Under the pieces are notes generated by a model. It saw only the letters and a program-made list of their open reading frames with translations. It ran no database searches and was not told the DNA's origin. From contig NZ_CP133266.1 in the NCBI RefSeq assembly GCF_030915485.1, positions 3,786,001-3,850,000 on the forward strand: a stretch of 64,000 nt of DNA. The letters run 5' to 3'. The stretch is from Neobacillus sp. PS3-40 (GTDB taxonomy: Bacteria > Bacillota > Bacilli > Bacillales > Cytobacillaceae). The number at the start of each line of letters is the position of its first letter. Positions within the stretch are counted from its first letter, which is position 1. This document shows, one piece after another, positions 36,840 to 46,378 of the stretch. The position numbers and the translations under genes were made by a program.

Positions 36840-37487
36840 TCAATCCTTTAAATACACAGTATGCTCTTTTTTTGACAGCTTACTAAAATGAAAGAGCTCG
36901 AACACTATTCCATAGGTTAAAAGGGTTAACATTAAAGCACCGAAAATATCCAAAATAACATGTTGTTTTACAAATAGGGTAGAAATTATAATCATTGTTC
37001 CAGTAATGTAAATGAAAATAGAATGGAGAATGTGTTTAATTTTAAGATGAAGGTAGCCAAGCATGATGGCAAGAGATGTAAGGACATGAATACTTGGAAA
37101 ACAATTATAGGGTAAATCACGACTATAAATTAGTTGGACGAGCTCAATAAGAAAGCTGTTTCCTTCAAGTTTTGGACGGGGAACGGTTGTTTGAAAGAAA
37201 AAATAAATCACGAAACACACCACTTCACCTACAACCATGACTGTTAGTGTTTTTACGAAAACTTTTGTATCTTTAAAACAAAAATAAATAAGATACCCAA
37301 GAACAAATCCATACCAAAATAGATAGGGCAATATAAAGATTGGCAGAAAGGGCACCTTGGAATCGAATTTGGTTAAAAGAATGATCGGATTAGTTGAATG
37401 TGAATTAAGGCTATTGTAAATGGATCCTAACAAGGGTAACACAAGCAATAGTAATAAATAGGGAGTTTTTCTGAATTTATTTCGCGT
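36840..37487 (-). CDS. PAP2-superfamily membrane phosphatase, atypical start
   Basis: Membrane protein with about six hydrophobic helices and the three PAP2 phosphatase motifs: VPRP (K/RP motif), CFPSIHVLTS (PSxH) and VKQHVILD (HxxxD). It probably acts on a lipid or isoprenyl phosphate. Only a TTG at 37448 is a standard in-frame start, and it would remove half of the first helix and has no ribosome site. The frame is open upstream to an ACG at 37487 that lies six bases after GGGGGAG and would give RNKFRKTPYLLLLLVLPLLG, a normal N-terminus. So the gene uses a rare ACG start or has lost its ATG by one T-to-C change. Confidence 0.7.
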   Translation of the reverse strand, partial: TRNKFRKTPYLLLLLVLPLLGSIYNSLNSHSTNPIILLTKFDSKVPFLPIFILPYLFWYGFVLGYLIYFCFKDTKVFVKTLTVMVVGEVVCFVIYFFFQTTVPRPKLEGNSFLIELVQLIYSRDLPYNCFPSIHVLTSLAIMLGYLHLKIKHILHSIFIYITGTMIIISTLFVKQHVILDIFGALMLTLLTYGIVFELFHFSKLSKKEHTVYLKD

Positions 37488-37561
37488 TGTAATCTCCCCC
37501 TTTCTAACGGGGCAAAAATTTAATTATTTTATTTTCAATGTACTAATTTAGGCTATAGGGA

Positions 37562-37617
37562 AACCAATAATTAAATAGGAGTTTTATATTATAATATAAA
37601 CTGGATTTTTATTGGTT
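37562..37617. repeat. nested palindrome between the PAP2 and SCO genes
   Basis: Outer arms AACCAATAA and TTATTGGTT enclose an 18-bp perfect palindrome TTTATATTATAATATAAA (37583-37600). It could be an operator or a cruciform-prone AT island in this divergent promoter region. The remaining 340 bp of the gap show no gene. Confidence 0.5.
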
Positions 37618-37835
37618 ACACTTACTTTTTGATTGTTGAAAAAGGCTTCAATAAAGGTTTATTGATTTGTGTGAAGGTCATCACAGTATTACCCTTAACC
37701 TAAAGTTATAATTAGTCTACTGGTGAGTGGAAAAGAAAAAACCTACTAATTATGACAAATAAAGATTTCAATTGTACTTATTTTTTGGGACTTCTTGAAA
37801 TTTACATCATTAAAATTATTGTGAGGTTGGATAAA

Positions 37836-38717
37836 ATGAATAGAATCATTGTCTACATTATTAGCCTAATGCTAGTTTTTATAGCTGGATGTGAAGGCTC
37901 AACTAACTTGCAAGTGAAGCTTTATACACCAAAATTATTTACTCCTGGGACTCCTTATGCAATGCAATTTACTATTGTGGACAAGCAAGGTACTCCTGTT
38001 AAAGGGGCTAAGGTTAGTGTCAATTTAAATATGAAAAATATGGATCATGGAACAATTCCTGTTACAGTAGATGAATTAGGGGATGGCAAGTATCTTGGAA
38101 CCGCTAATTTATCAATGAATGGTGAATGGTTGGCAGACATTAAAGTAGAAAATGGCGGCAAAAGTTTCGAGGAAGAAAAACAATTCTCTGTTGAAGTAAA
38201 AACGATGGAAAATGCTCATAAAGTTACAAAACATGTTGCCCTTCCTAATTTTAAACTGATAGATGAAAATGGAAATACAGTGACCAAACAGGACCTTATT
38301 GGTAAAACGGTCGTAATGACGTTTACTTATGTGAACTGTGTTGATCCGAATGCATGCCCGATTTTATTAGGTAATTTCACGAATTTACAGCAAGATCTAA
38401 AAATGAAGGGTAAAAATACCGATAATTTATTACTTGTATCAGTATCGGTTGATCCCGACAAGGATACACCTAAGGTATTGAAGGAGCATGCTCAGAAAAT
38501 GAACTTCGATTTGTCATACCTTAAAATGTTGACTGGTGATCTAAATGAAGTAAAAAAACTGACCAGTACACTAGGGGTGCACTTTGAAAAACAAGGATCT
38601 GTGGTTATGCATGATAATAAAACATTTGTATTTAATCAGGCTGGAACTTTAACGCATGAATTCTCAGGCAGCTACATCAATCGAGATGAGTTGTTAGAAG
38701 TTGTTGGCGGAAAGTAA
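37836..38717 (+). CDS. lipoprotein with YtkA-like and SCO1/SenC domains
   Basis: Extracytoplasmic lipoprotein of 293 residues; lipobox IAGC, Cys19. Residues about 25-122 resemble a YtkA/FixH-like beta domain. Residues about 135-290 form an SCO1/SenC thioredoxin-fold domain that in relatives delivers copper to cytochrome oxidase CuA. The metal-binding cysteines C168 and C174 are spaced CX5CP rather than the usual CX3CP; the distal ligand H259 is present. ATG 37836 follows GAGGTTGG; an in-frame ATG at 37752 is rejected because it would precede the signal peptide. It is transcribed away from the PAP2 gene. Confidence 0.85.
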   Translation: MNRIIVYIISLMLVFIAGCEGSTNLQVKLYTPKLFTPGTPYAMQFTIVDKQGTPVKGAKVSVNLNMKNMDHGTIPVTVDELGDGKYLGTANLSMNGEWLADIKVENGGKSFEEEKQFSVEVKTMENAHKVTKHVALPNFKLIDENGNTVTKQDLIGKTVVMTFTYVNCVDPNACPILLGNFTNLQQDLKMKGKNTDNLLLVSVSVDPDKDTPKVLKEHAQKMNFDLSYLKMLTGDLNEVKKLTSTLGVHFEKQGSVVMHDNKTFVFNQAGTLTHEFSGSYINRDELLEVVGGK

Positions 38718-38804
38718 TCCAATTTTTTTAAAAAACAGATGCTATGTTGAAATATATTTTTTGATAAAAACGGTTTTTGTTGTGTGTAACCTCGATGACT
38801 CACG

Positions 38805-38825
38805 CCTTTCAGATATGCTGAAAGG
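38805..38825. other. unexplained hairpin in 480-bp gap
   Basis: CCTTTCAG-ATATG-CTGAAAGG, perfect 8-bp stem without a T tract, in the gap 38718-39199. The surrounding GTGTAACCTCGATGACTCAC region is GC-richer than its flanks and is not coding in any convincing frame, so it may be a relic or an RNA element. Confidence 0.4.
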
Positions 38826-38906
38826 TTGCTTAAAATGAGCCGAAAATCAGCAAAGTTTTTTAACATAGTCATAATAAAAGTAATTTTGAAAACCAGTAGA
38901 AACATA

Positions 38907-38941
38907 AAAGCAGCCAAGTTATTAAAACTTTGCTGCTTTTG
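38907..38941 (+). terminator. terminator downstream of the SCO gene
   Basis: AAGCAGC-C-AAGTT and AACTT-T-GCTGCTT with one internal mismatch, followed by TTTTG. It lies 190 bp after the SCO gene. Between it and the AraC gene only AT-rich promoter-like sequence is seen. Confidence 0.7.
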
Positions 38942-39199
38942 TTGAATTAGTGGCAATAATACCTAAAACTAGAGCTAACCTATCAAAAGCCCTTTGGTTA
39001 ATATAGATATATACTAGTTATATTGAGTATAATGTGTTTTGATAGTGATGGGTTAGTGAAATTTTAAATAATAATTTACTAGTTATTGAACGTATAGACA
39101 AGATCAAACTAAATAAGTAATACCTGTCACTAGATAGCATTTAAAGACAGGGCAAATAAGAGAAAAACATTTAATATAAAAATTGAAAGGAGAGACTTT

Positions 39200-40057
39200 A
39201 TGGACTGGCTTAACGCAATGAACGATGCAGTAGAATATCTGGAGGCTAACATTACAGAAAAGCTTGATATTGAGAAAGTGGCGAAAATTGCCTTGTCATC
39301 TACGTTTCACTTTCAGCGAATGTATTATATGTTAACGGGTGTTACAGTTGCTGAATATGTACGCAGAAGAAGGCTCACACTCGCTGCACAGGATATTTTA
39401 TCTGGTGAAAAAATCATCGATGTTGCTTACAGGTATGGATATGAAACGCCAGAAGCATTTACAAAAGCTTTTAAAAAAATGCATGGCATAAGTCCTTCGG
39501 TCTCGCGCAAGCCGGGAACAAATCTCATGGCATATCCAAAACTTTCCTTTCATATTTCAATAAAAGGAGATAAAAATATGAATTATAAAATTATTGAAAA
39601 AGGAAGCTTTTCAGTAGTTGGCAAACAAACAAGAATATCGGCTGTTGACGGAGAAAACTTTAAACAAGTACCTAAATTCTGGGACGATTGCATGAACGAT
39701 GGTTCATATGAGTGGCTTCGCTCGAAGGCAAGTAAGTTGGGTGTCATGGGTGTAAGTATGGATTTGCAGAATTTTAATAACGGATTTTTTACTTATTTGA
39801 TGGGAATTGAAAAAATCAAAGACACCCTCCCTAAAGGGTATACTTCAGTAACGATTCCGGCAGCAACCTGGGCTGTTTTTGAATCTGCTGGACCACTGCC
39901 TGGAGCTATTGGGGATATTACTAGAAGGATTTTCGCCGAGTGGTTCCCTGCAACAGGATATCAGCATGATTGCGCACCAGAGCTTGAGGTTTTTCTTGAA
40001 GGTGACATATACTCTTCGGATTACAAATGTGAGGTTTGGATTCCTGTTAAGAAGTAA
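39200..40057 (+). CDS. AraC-family regulator with GyrI-like effector domain
   Basis: Transcription factor of 285 residues in the Rob/BltR-like layout. Residues about 5-105 form the AraC double helix-turn-helix DNA-binding domain (EKLDIEKVAKIALSSTFHFQRMYY is its first half). Residues about 125-285 form a GyrI-like small-molecule-binding domain (PAATWAVFESAGP). Such proteins often respond to drugs or other cationic ligands. Start ATG 39200 follows GAAAGGAGAG. No obvious target gene is adjacent, so its regulon is unknown. Confidence 0.88.
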   Translation: MDWLNAMNDAVEYLEANITEKLDIEKVAKIALSSTFHFQRMYYMLTGVTVAEYVRRRRLTLAAQDILSGEKIIDVAYRYGYETPEAFTKAFKKMHGISPSVSRKPGTNLMAYPKLSFHISIKGDKNMNYKIIEKGSFSVVGKQTRISAVDGENFKQVPKFWDDCMNDGSYEWLRSKASKLGVMGVSMDLQNFNNGFFTYLMGIEKIKDTLPKGYTSVTIPAATWAVFESAGPLPGAIGDITRRIFAEWFPATGYQHDCAPELEVFLEGDIYSSDYKCEVWIPVKK

Positions 40058-40180
40058 TTGGGATGGAACTAACAAATGGCGGTTATCTGTTTTCGATTGA
40101 TACATTTTAATGGGATTGAGGATAAGTTAGTTAAATTTGCCGTCACATAAAATTAAACGATAAATTAAATGTAAAAAAGT

Positions 40181-40214
40181 GAAGTTCTCTCATATTTAAG
40201 AGAGGCTTCTTTCA
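40181..40214 (+). terminator. terminator after the AraC gene
   Basis: GAAGTTCTCTC and GAGAGGCTTC with an internal mismatch, followed by TTTCATTTT. It lies 125 bp after the gene. Confidence 0.6.
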
Positions 40215-40253
40215 TTTTCGGCAATAGCCAAACTGTTATATTTAACAATAATA

Positions 40254-40279
40254 AAAAGCCTTGATAAATCAAGGCTTTT
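40254..40279 (-). terminator. terminator of tRNA-Arg
   Basis: On the minus strand AAAAGCCTTGA-TTTA-TCAAGGCTTTTT, just after the tRNA 3' end. Confidence 0.85.
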
Positions 40280-40282
40280 GAA

Positions 40283-40356
40283 TGTCCCAGAGAGGATTCG
40301 AACCTCCGACCTACAGTTTAGGAAACTGTTGCTCTATCCTACTGAGCTACTGAGAC
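40283..40356 (-). tRNA. tRNA-Arg(CCT)
   Basis: Minus-strand cloverleaf of 74 nt. The acceptor arms GTCTCAG and CTGGGAC pair with one G-U. The D-arm is AGCTCAGTAGGATAGAGC. The anticodon stem-loop ACAGT-TTCCTAA-ACTGT gives anticodon CCT (codon AGG, arginine). The T-arm contains GGTTCGAATCC. The discriminator is A and CCA is not encoded. A terminator follows. No copy of its 3' end was seen elsewhere in the window, so no attachment site is claimed. Confidence 0.95.
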
Positions 40357-40419
40357 GTATTTTAAAGGAACGTCTCTTATTATAGATAGTTAATTGGAAA
40401 AGGTCAATAAAAAGTTTAC

Positions 40420-40449
40420 TAAATGGCCTTCTTTGATGAAGGCCATTTA
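40420..40449. terminator. terminator after the NERD gene
   Basis: Perfect 12-bp arms TAAATGGCCTTC and GAAGGCCATTTA, loop of six. It lies just past the minus-strand NERD gene and upstream of the tRNA. Confidence 0.8.
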
Positions 40450-40456
40450 GAATCAA

Positions 40457-41428
40457 TTATTTTTCTAAATTTTCCAATGGCAATGTATTTGGGAAGTATG
40501 TTCGACCTTTGTTTGTTCCAGAATTATTTAAATCACACATTAGAAGTAATTTATAAGCTATATTTGATGATTTACAAGAAGTGAATTTTCTAAATTCCTC
40601 GTTCGTAATTTTAGAATTAAACAATAAAAAATAATCTTGAAGACCATATAAATGTGCATCCTTAGAAAAGGTTTGGCAGGAGGGGCAAAACCATTTCCTC
40701 TTTTCACGAACAAGGGGTAAAAAAGAACAGTTTGGACAGTGGATCCCGGTTATTAATTCTGACTTTTTTATACCATACTTTTCGAAAATATAGGCTGTTG
40801 GAGGAGTATTCATTTTAATGAGTGTGCGGCTTACCTTACGAAGATCTTTTGAAGTGAGGATCTCATCAGTGTATATTTTTTTAAAAACTTCTATTTTCTT
40901 TAGGAAACTGTGTGATTTACATACCCTTTGTTTAATTTGAGTATTTTTTCCAATAAATGAAAGGATTGAATGGGGATTAGTGAAGACAATTAAATAATCA
41001 ACAATCAGTGTAGGGAATAGTTTTTTAAAATATTCTTTTTGTCTTTCTGCTTGAGCAATTGGATCTGCATATCCTTTTTCTGATCCATTAACGATCTGGA
41101 TAAACTGATCATTATCCGTATCGAAAATCAATTTGCCTGCCATATTTTTGATTTCAATAATGAGAGCGTAATTGGATGAAAGAAGAAGGGTGTCAATTTG
41201 GCAATTATACTTGCCGTCAGGAAGGTTTAAATCGTGGATTATCATGTACTTTTTCTCATCCAGTGAATTTAAATAGAAGTCGAAGGATTCTTCACCTTTA
41301 AAACCTGCTATTCTTCTGGAAAGTTCCACCAAAATTTGAGGGCGTTTTATGTGGTTTTTTGGTAGTCGCCTCAATAAAGCTGTTAAAATTAAAATTTTTA
41401 ATGGAATTGTTCGTTTTTTTGCAATCAA
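40457..41428 (-). CDS. NERD-domain protein with zinc-ribbon-like tail
   Basis: Protein of 323 residues with a nuclease-related NERD domain (about 35-165). Nuclease-fold residues are visible in QIDTLLLS (Asp) and ALIIEIKN (Glu-x-Lys). A CPNC...CPSC pair further on looks like a zinc ribbon. Such proteins are common in Bacillus and their function is unknown; a role in DNA processing is inferred only from the fold. It is transcribed divergently from mutS, with a five-copy repeat array in the shared intergenic region. Confidence 0.85.
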   Translation of the reverse strand: MIAKKRTIPLKILILTALLRRLPKNHIKRPQILVELSRRIAGFKGEESFDFYLNSLDEKKYMIIHDLNLPDGKYNCQIDTLLLSSNYALIIEIKNMAGKLIFDTDNDQFIQIVNGSEKGYADPIAQAERQKEYFKKLFPTLIVDYLIVFTNPHSILSFIGKNTQIKQRVCKSHSFLKKIEVFKKIYTDEILTSKDLRKVSRTLIKMNTPPTAYIFEKYGIKKSELITGIHCPNCSFLPLVREKRKWFCPSCQTFSKDAHLYGLQDYFLLFNSKITNEEFRKFTSCKSSNIAYKLLLMCDLNNSGTNKGRTYFPNTLPLENLEK

Positions 41429-41509
41429 AATTGTCTCTCCTCTCTATTTTATTTATAAATTTCGAATAAAATTTGAGAATTCCTTCTTGATTTTCAAATA
41501 AATTGGTTT

Positions 41510-41601
41510 TATCCGTCAAATTTAGAGGTATATCCGTTAAAAATTGAATATATCCGTCAAAGCACACCGGATATCCGTCAAAAATTGGTTTTATCCGTCA
41601 A
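41510..41601 (+). repeat. five-copy helically phased array, TATCCGTCAAA type
   Basis: The 11-mer TATCCGTCAAA (one copy with TTAAA, the last ending CAACC) starts at 41510, 41531, 41551, 41572 and 41592. The intervals are 21, 20, 21 and 20 bp, i.e. two helical turns each. The spacers are not conserved beyond a few bases. It lies between the NERD gene and the mutS promoter; the last copy ends about 34 bp before the mutS -10. An array with the same geometry occurs at 57079. Confidence 0.85.
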
Positions 41602-41634
41602 CCGGCATTTCATTCAAGTATCCCCGAATTATGA

Positions 41635-41640
41635 TATAAT
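41635..41640 (+). promoter_or_regulatory. mutS -10 box
   Basis: TATAAT, 46 bp before the mutS start; a weak TTCAAG is found at -35 distance. The five-copy array lies directly upstream. Confidence 0.5.
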
Positions 41641-41685
41641 ATATTGTCGAAGAAACTCGAGAATACTGTAATGTTGGAGGAAATG

Positions 41686-44322
41686 ATGGCTAGTTATACG
41701 CCGATGATACAACAATACTTAAAGGTGAAGGCAGAATACCAGGATGCCTTTTTATTTTTTCGCTTAGGCGATTTTTATGAAATGTTTTTTGATGATGCAT
41801 TGAAGGCATCTCAGGAGCTTGAAATTACATTAACCAGTCGTGAAGGCGGCGGAGAAAATAAGGTGCCCATGTGTGGAGTTCCACATCATGCGGCCCGAAA
41901 TTACATTGAACAATTAGTGGAAAAGGGCTATAAGGTAGCCATTTGTGAGCAAACGGAGGATCCGAAGCATGCAAAGGGTGTTGTCAGACGGGAAGTTGTC
42001 CAGTTGATAACACCTGGAACATTGATGGAAGGCAGAGGACTAACGGATAAAGAGAACAACTATATTGCCTCCCTTACGTCCTTTGATGATCAGACATTTG
42101 GGCTAGCTTACACTGATATTTCAACAGGTGAGAGCCGGGTGACATTGCTTTCAGCACATTTTGATGAAGTGCTTAATGAACTAGCTGTGCTGAGCGCAAA
42201 AGAAGTTGTTGTGGCGCAGAGCTTTGATGGTGAGTTGCAAAAAAGATTGCGCGAACGTGACGTCCTAGCAATTTCTTTTGAAGATAATGATTCCATAGGC
42301 GATTCTTACGCTCATCTACTCAAGGATGTAAAACAAAATAAATTGGAACAAACGGCTTCAAGGCTGTTTAACTATTTATACCGGACTCAAAAACGCAGTC
42401 TCGACCATTTGCAGCCTGTTGCAACCTACCAAATCCATCAATATATGAAAATTGATTACTATTCAAAGCGGAATCTGGAATTAACGGAAACGATCCGCTC
42501 TAAAGGTAAAAAGGGTTCGCTGTTATGGCTTTTAGATGAAACAATGACGGCAATGGGCGGAAGGATGCTCAAAACATGGATTGATCGCCCACTAATCGAT
42601 CGCTCCCAGATTGAACGGCGCCAAAATATGGTTGAAACGCTTATTCAACATTATTTTGAACGGCAAGACCTTCGTGAAAAATTAAAGGAAGTTTACGATC
42701 TAGAGCGTCTTGCTGGAAGGGTGGCTTTTGGCAATGTCAATGCCCGCGATTTAGTCCAACTAAAACGGTCCCTTCTGCAGGTGCCACTTTTAAAAGAAAT
42801 ATTAAAAGGACTTGCTGACGAAGAAGCTTTCAAAGTAGCGGACGAGCTTGATCCTTGTGAAACAATTACCGATTTGCTGGAGCAAGCGATTATCGAAAAC
42901 CCACCACTCTCGTTAAAAGAAGGAAATATGATTCGGGATGGATACAATCAACAGCTTGATCAGTATCGGGATGCCAGTCGAAATGGAAAGACCTGGATCG
43001 CTCTCTTGGAACGACAGGAACGGGAAAAGACAGGAATTAAATCATTAAAAGTCGGTTATAACCGGGTATTTGGTTATTATATTGAGGTCACAAGGGCCAA
43101 CTTGCATTTACTTCAAGAGGGTCAATATGAACGTAAGCAAACTTTAACGAATGCGGAACGCTATATAACACCAGAATTAAAAGAAAAAGAGGCCTTAATT
43201 TTACAAGCAGAAGAAAAATGTGGGGAACTGGAATATGAATTGTTCACGGAAATACGTGAGTTGATAAAGGAATATATTCCAAGATTACAAGCTTTAGCGA
43301 AAGCGGTTAGTTCACTTGATGTATTGCAATGCTTTGCTCAGGTGAGTGAAGAACGCCATTATGTAAAACCAACATTTTCTGATGAACGCCGCATTGCCAT
43401 AAAGGAAGGCAGACATCCTGTTGTTGAAAAAGTATTAAATACTCAGGAATATGTCCCGAACGATTGCTTTATGGACAATGAAAGGGAAGTCCTATTAATA
43501 ACGGGTCCGAATATGTCGGGTAAAAGTACGTATATGCGCCAACTTGCTTTGACTGCAATTCTAGCGCAAATTGGTTGCTACGTCCCCGCAAGTGAGGCAG
43601 TGTTACCGATTTTTGACCAAGTATTTACTCGGATCGGTGCGGCCGATGACCTGATTTCTGGCCAAAGTACGTTTATGGTGGAAATGCTTGAAGCGAAAAA
43701 CGCGATTACCTATGGTACACAAAATAGTCTTATATTGTTTGATGAAATTGGCCGTGGAACTTCAACATATGACGGAATGGCCCTTGCTCAAGCGATTATC
43801 GAATATATTCATAAGCATATAGGGGCGAAAACCCTTTTTTCAACCCATTACCATGAACTTACTGTCCTGGAGGATGAACTTTCAAAACTGAAAAACGTTC
43901 ATGTTAGTGCTGTTGAACATAATGGGAAATTAGTATTTCTTCATAAAATTAAAGAAGGTCCAGCTGACAAGAGCTATGGAATTCATGTAGCAGAGCTTGC
44001 AGAACTTCCCAAAGAATTAATCAAGCGGGCAAATGAAATTTTACAAACACTTGAAGAACCTGCTGCACTGGAAGTTTCTGTTACGAAGGAGTCAATAATC
44101 GACCAGCCGTTAACACCGCAGGCGCAGGTAAAAAAAGAAACAAAAAACGAACAGCCTTCCCAGCTTTCATTCTTTGACGAGCCGAAGGAACACAAGAAAC
44201 AAGACCTTTCATCAAAGGAAAAACGGATTTTGGACCACATTAAGGAATTAAACATGTTGGATGTGACACCACTCCAAGCAATTAATACATTGTATGAACT
44301 GCAAAAAAAGTTAAAGGGATAA
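41686..44322 (+). CDS. mutS: DNA mismatch repair protein MutS
   Basis: Mismatch sensor ATPase, 878 residues from the ATG at 41686 ([11 protein letters not shown]), which has GGAGG five bases upstream. The longer frame from TTG 41644 would add 14 residues that do not fit the family. The mismatch-recognition Phe-x-Glu is F30-Y31-E32. Walker [10 protein letters not shown] is near residue 606, followed by the [12 protein letters not shown] and [12 protein letters not shown] motifs. Near the C-terminus QLSFFDEP resembles a beta-clamp-binding motif. mutL follows after 18 bp. Confidence 0.97.
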   Translation: MASYTPMIQQYLKVKAEYQDAFLFFRLGDFYEMFFDDALKASQELEITLTSREGGGENKVPMCGVPHHAARNYIEQLVEKGYKVAICEQTEDPKHAKGVVRREVVQLITPGTLMEGRGLTDKENNYIASLTSFDDQTFGLAYTDISTGESRVTLLSAHFDEVLNELAVLSAKEVVVAQSFDGELQKRLRERDVLAISFEDNDSIGDSYAHLLKDVKQNKLEQTASRLFNYLYRTQKRSLDHLQPVATYQIHQYMKIDYYSKRNLELTETIRSKGKKGSLLWLLDETMTAMGGRMLKTWIDRPLIDRSQIERRQNMVETLIQHYFERQDLREKLKEVYDLERLAGRVAFGNVNARDLVQLKRSLLQVPLLKEILKGLADEEAFKVADELDPCETITDLLEQAIIENPPLSLKEGNMIRDGYNQQLDQYRDASRNGKTWIALLERQEREKTGIKSLKVGYNRVFGYYIEVTRANLHLLQEGQYERKQTLTNAERYITPELKEKEALILQAEEKCGELEYELFTEIRELIKEYIPRLQALAKAVSSLDVLQCFAQVSEERHYVKPTFSDERRIAIKEGRHPVVEKVLNTQEYVPNDCFMDNEREVLLITGPNMSGKSTYMRQLALTAILAQIGCYVPASEAVLPIFDQVFTRIGAADDLISGQSTFMVEMLEAKNAITYGTQNSLILFDEIGRGTSTYDGMALAQAIIEYIHKHIGAKTLFSTHYHELTVLEDELSKLKNVHVSAVEHNGKLVFLHKIKEGPADKSYGIHVAELAELPKELIKRANEILQTLEEPAALEVSVTKESIIDQPLTPQAQVKKETKNEQPSQLSFFDEPKEHKKQDLSSKEKRILDHIKELNMLDVTPLQAINTLYELQKKLKG

Positions 44323-44349
44323 TTTTTACAAAAGTAGGGGGTGGCAAGA

Positions 44350-46215
44350 ATGGGGAAAATCATTCAATTAGATGATGCATTGTCCAATAAAATAGCAGCA
44401 GGTGAAGTGGTTGAGCGGCCCTCCTCTGTTGTGAAAGAGCTTGTGGAGAATGCGATTGATGCCGGAAGTACTGTAATTGAAATTGAAGTTGAGGAAGCAG
44501 GAATTTCTAAAATTCGGATTACTGATAATGGGTATGGAATTGAAGAGGATGATGTTTTATTAGCGTTTCAAAGGCATGCAACCAGCAAAATAAAGAATGA
44601 GAGTGATTTATTCCGCATTCGAACACTTGGTTTCCGGGGTGAGGCACTTCCAAGTATTGCCTCTGTTTCAAGGCTTGAAATGACAACCTCGACTGGTGAA
44701 GGGGCCGGTCACCGAGTTGTGATTGAAGGTGGCAGGGTAGAAACCTTTGAGAAGGCCGCAAGTAGAAGAGGGACAGATTTGACGATCAGGGACTTATTTT
44801 TTAACACACCTGCTCGCTTAAAATATCTGAAAACCATCCATACGGAATTAGGTAATATTACAGATGTCGTAAATAGACTGGCCCTTTCCCATCCTGAAGT
44901 TGCGATCCGCTTAATTCATAATGACAAAAAGCTGCTTCAAACGAACGGAAATGGTGATGTCCGCCAAGTTTTAGCTGCGATTTATGGAATTGGAATTGCC
45001 AAGCAGCTCATCCCCATTTCTGCGGAGTCGCTCGACTATCGGGTTAGTGGATATGCTTCCATGCCTGAAGTTACGAGGGCTTCAAGGAATTATATTTCCA
45101 CGATGATCAATGGGCGATTTATCAAAAACTATCCGCTTGCTAAAGCCATTCAGGAAGGCTATCATACACTACTCCCAATCGGCAGGTATCCGCTTGTTCT
45201 TCTGAACATTGAGATGGACCCAGTCCTTGTGGATGTGAATGTCCATCCATCGAAAATGGAGGTTCGGATTAGTAAAGAAGCTGAACTAAACATGCTTGTC
45301 ACCGCTACAATAAAAAATGCCTTTAAAATGAGGCAGCTAATCCCATCAGGTTTTTCGCCAGAGAAAAAGGAACGGCCAATCTCTGAACAGACGGCCTTGC
45401 ATCTTGATGAAATACAGCCTAAGGAAAAGAATGTGGACACATGGAAGCTACCAGTATTGCCAGCTACCATTATGGAAAACCAGCCTACCCTCGAGATGAT
45501 GAGGGAGTCCACTTTTTCAAAAGCAGCGGAATTCAGTCAGAGTGAGAATCCGGAAGATGCTATTCCACCCCTTGAAGAGCCATTTTCATTTGTTGATGAA
45601 ATCGAGGAAACCTATAACTCTCCAAGTGAGTATAGAGTACCGCCCTTATATCCGATCGGGCAAATGCATGGAACCTATATTTTTGCGCAAAACGAAAAAG
45701 GGCTATACATTATTGATCAGCATGCAGCACAGGAACGCTTAAAATATGAATATTTTCGTGACAAAGTGGGGCGAGTAGAGAGCGAACTGCAGGAAATGTT
45801 GGTTCCACTTACGTTTGAGTATTCAACAGATGAATATGTAAAAATCATGGAATATAAATTCGAGCTTGAAAAAGTTGGGGTTTTCCTAGAGGAATTTGGG
45901 ATGAATAGTTTTATCGTTCGTTCTCACCCCCAATGGTTCCCGCAGGGCGATGAAAAAGAGATCATCGAAGATATGATCGAACAGATTCTGTTAATGAAAA
46001 AAGTCGATGTTAAAAAATTACGAGAAGAAGCAGCAATTATGATGAGTTGTAAAGGATCTATCAAAGCAAATCGACATTTACGAAATGATGAAATTCAAGT
46101 CTTACTCAATGATTTACGAAAAGCTTCAGATCCGTTTACATGTCCACATGGGAGGCCAATAATTATCAACTTCTCAACCTACGATATGGAGAAGATGTTT
46201 AAGCGGGTAATGTAA
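44350..46215 (+). CDS. mutL: DNA mismatch repair protein MutL
   Basis: Mismatch repair endonuclease/ATPase of 621 residues. The N-terminal GHKL ATPase motifs are [16 protein letters not shown] and GFRGEAL. The C-terminal part carries the metal-dependent endonuclease motif [12 protein letters not shown] near residue 455, with [12 protein letters not shown] and CPHGRP, as in other MutL proteins that nick DNA. ATG 44350 is preferred, six bases after GGGGGTGG; a GTG at 44341 would overlap the site. Confidence 0.97.
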   Translation: MGKIIQLDDALSNKIAAGEVVERPSSVVKELVENAIDAGSTVIEIEVEEAGISKIRITDNGYGIEEDDVLLAFQRHATSKIKNESDLFRIRTLGFRGEALPSIASVSRLEMTTSTGEGAGHRVVIEGGRVETFEKAASRRGTDLTIRDLFFNTPARLKYLKTIHTELGNITDVVNRLALSHPEVAIRLIHNDKKLLQTNGNGDVRQVLAAIYGIGIAKQLIPISAESLDYRVSGYASMPEVTRASRNYISTMINGRFIKNYPLAKAIQEGYHTLLPIGRYPLVLLNIEMDPVLVDVNVHPSKMEVRISKEAELNMLVTATIKNAFKMRQLIPSGFSPEKKERPISEQTALHLDEIQPKEKNVDTWKLPVLPATIMENQPTLEMMRESTFSKAAEFSQSENPEDAIPPLEEPFSFVDEIEETYNSPSEYRVPPLYPIGQMHGTYIFAQNEKGLYIIDQHAAQERLKYEYFRDKVGRVESELQEMLVPLTFEYSTDEYVKIMEYKFELEKVGVFLEEFGMNSFIVRSHPQWFPQGDEKEIIEDMIEQILLMKKVDVKKLREEAAIMMSCKGSIKANRHLRNDEIQVLLNDLRKASDPFTCPHGRPIIINFSTYDMEKMFKRVM

Positions 46216-46233
46216 GAAAATTGATGAGAGTGT

Positions 46234-46266
46234 TCAAAAGCATAGCTTTTGGATACCTTTTTTTAG
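46234..46266 (+). terminator. terminator after mutL
   Basis: CAAAAGC and GCTTTTG with a short loop, followed by GATACCTTTTTTT. Confidence 0.6.
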
Positions 46267-46324
46267 CTTATAAGAAACTTTATCTTTGAAAACGTACTAA
46301 AGTAAGTAACAATCGTTGATAAAT

Positions 46325-46378
46325 AATCAGCACTCAAATCGCCTAAGGACAACTAGGCAATCGCCCAGTTTTCTTTAG
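46325..46378 (+). repeat. dispersed intergenic repeat, copy G (diverged, internal part lost)
   Basis: Keeps TAATCAG, CTAAGGACAACTA and the ending GTTTTCTTTA; the last hairpin is CTAGGC-AAT-CGCCCAG, with different bases but the same position. It is weaker than other copies and could be coincidence for the middle part. Confidence 0.45.

Noticed and set aside
38672-38956. 94-residue minus-strand ORF after the SCO gene
   Set aside because: It overlaps the SCO 3' end and a terminator hairpin, has no ribosome site, and its composition follows the intergenic structure.
40283-40356. tRNA-Arg as an attachment site for a genomic island
   Set aside because: No integrase and no second copy of the tRNA 3' end were seen in the window.
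41510-41601. Phased arrays as CRISPR
   Set aside because: The repeat unit is only 11 bp with spacers of about 9-10 bp and there are no cas genes; CRISPR repeats and spacers are much longer.
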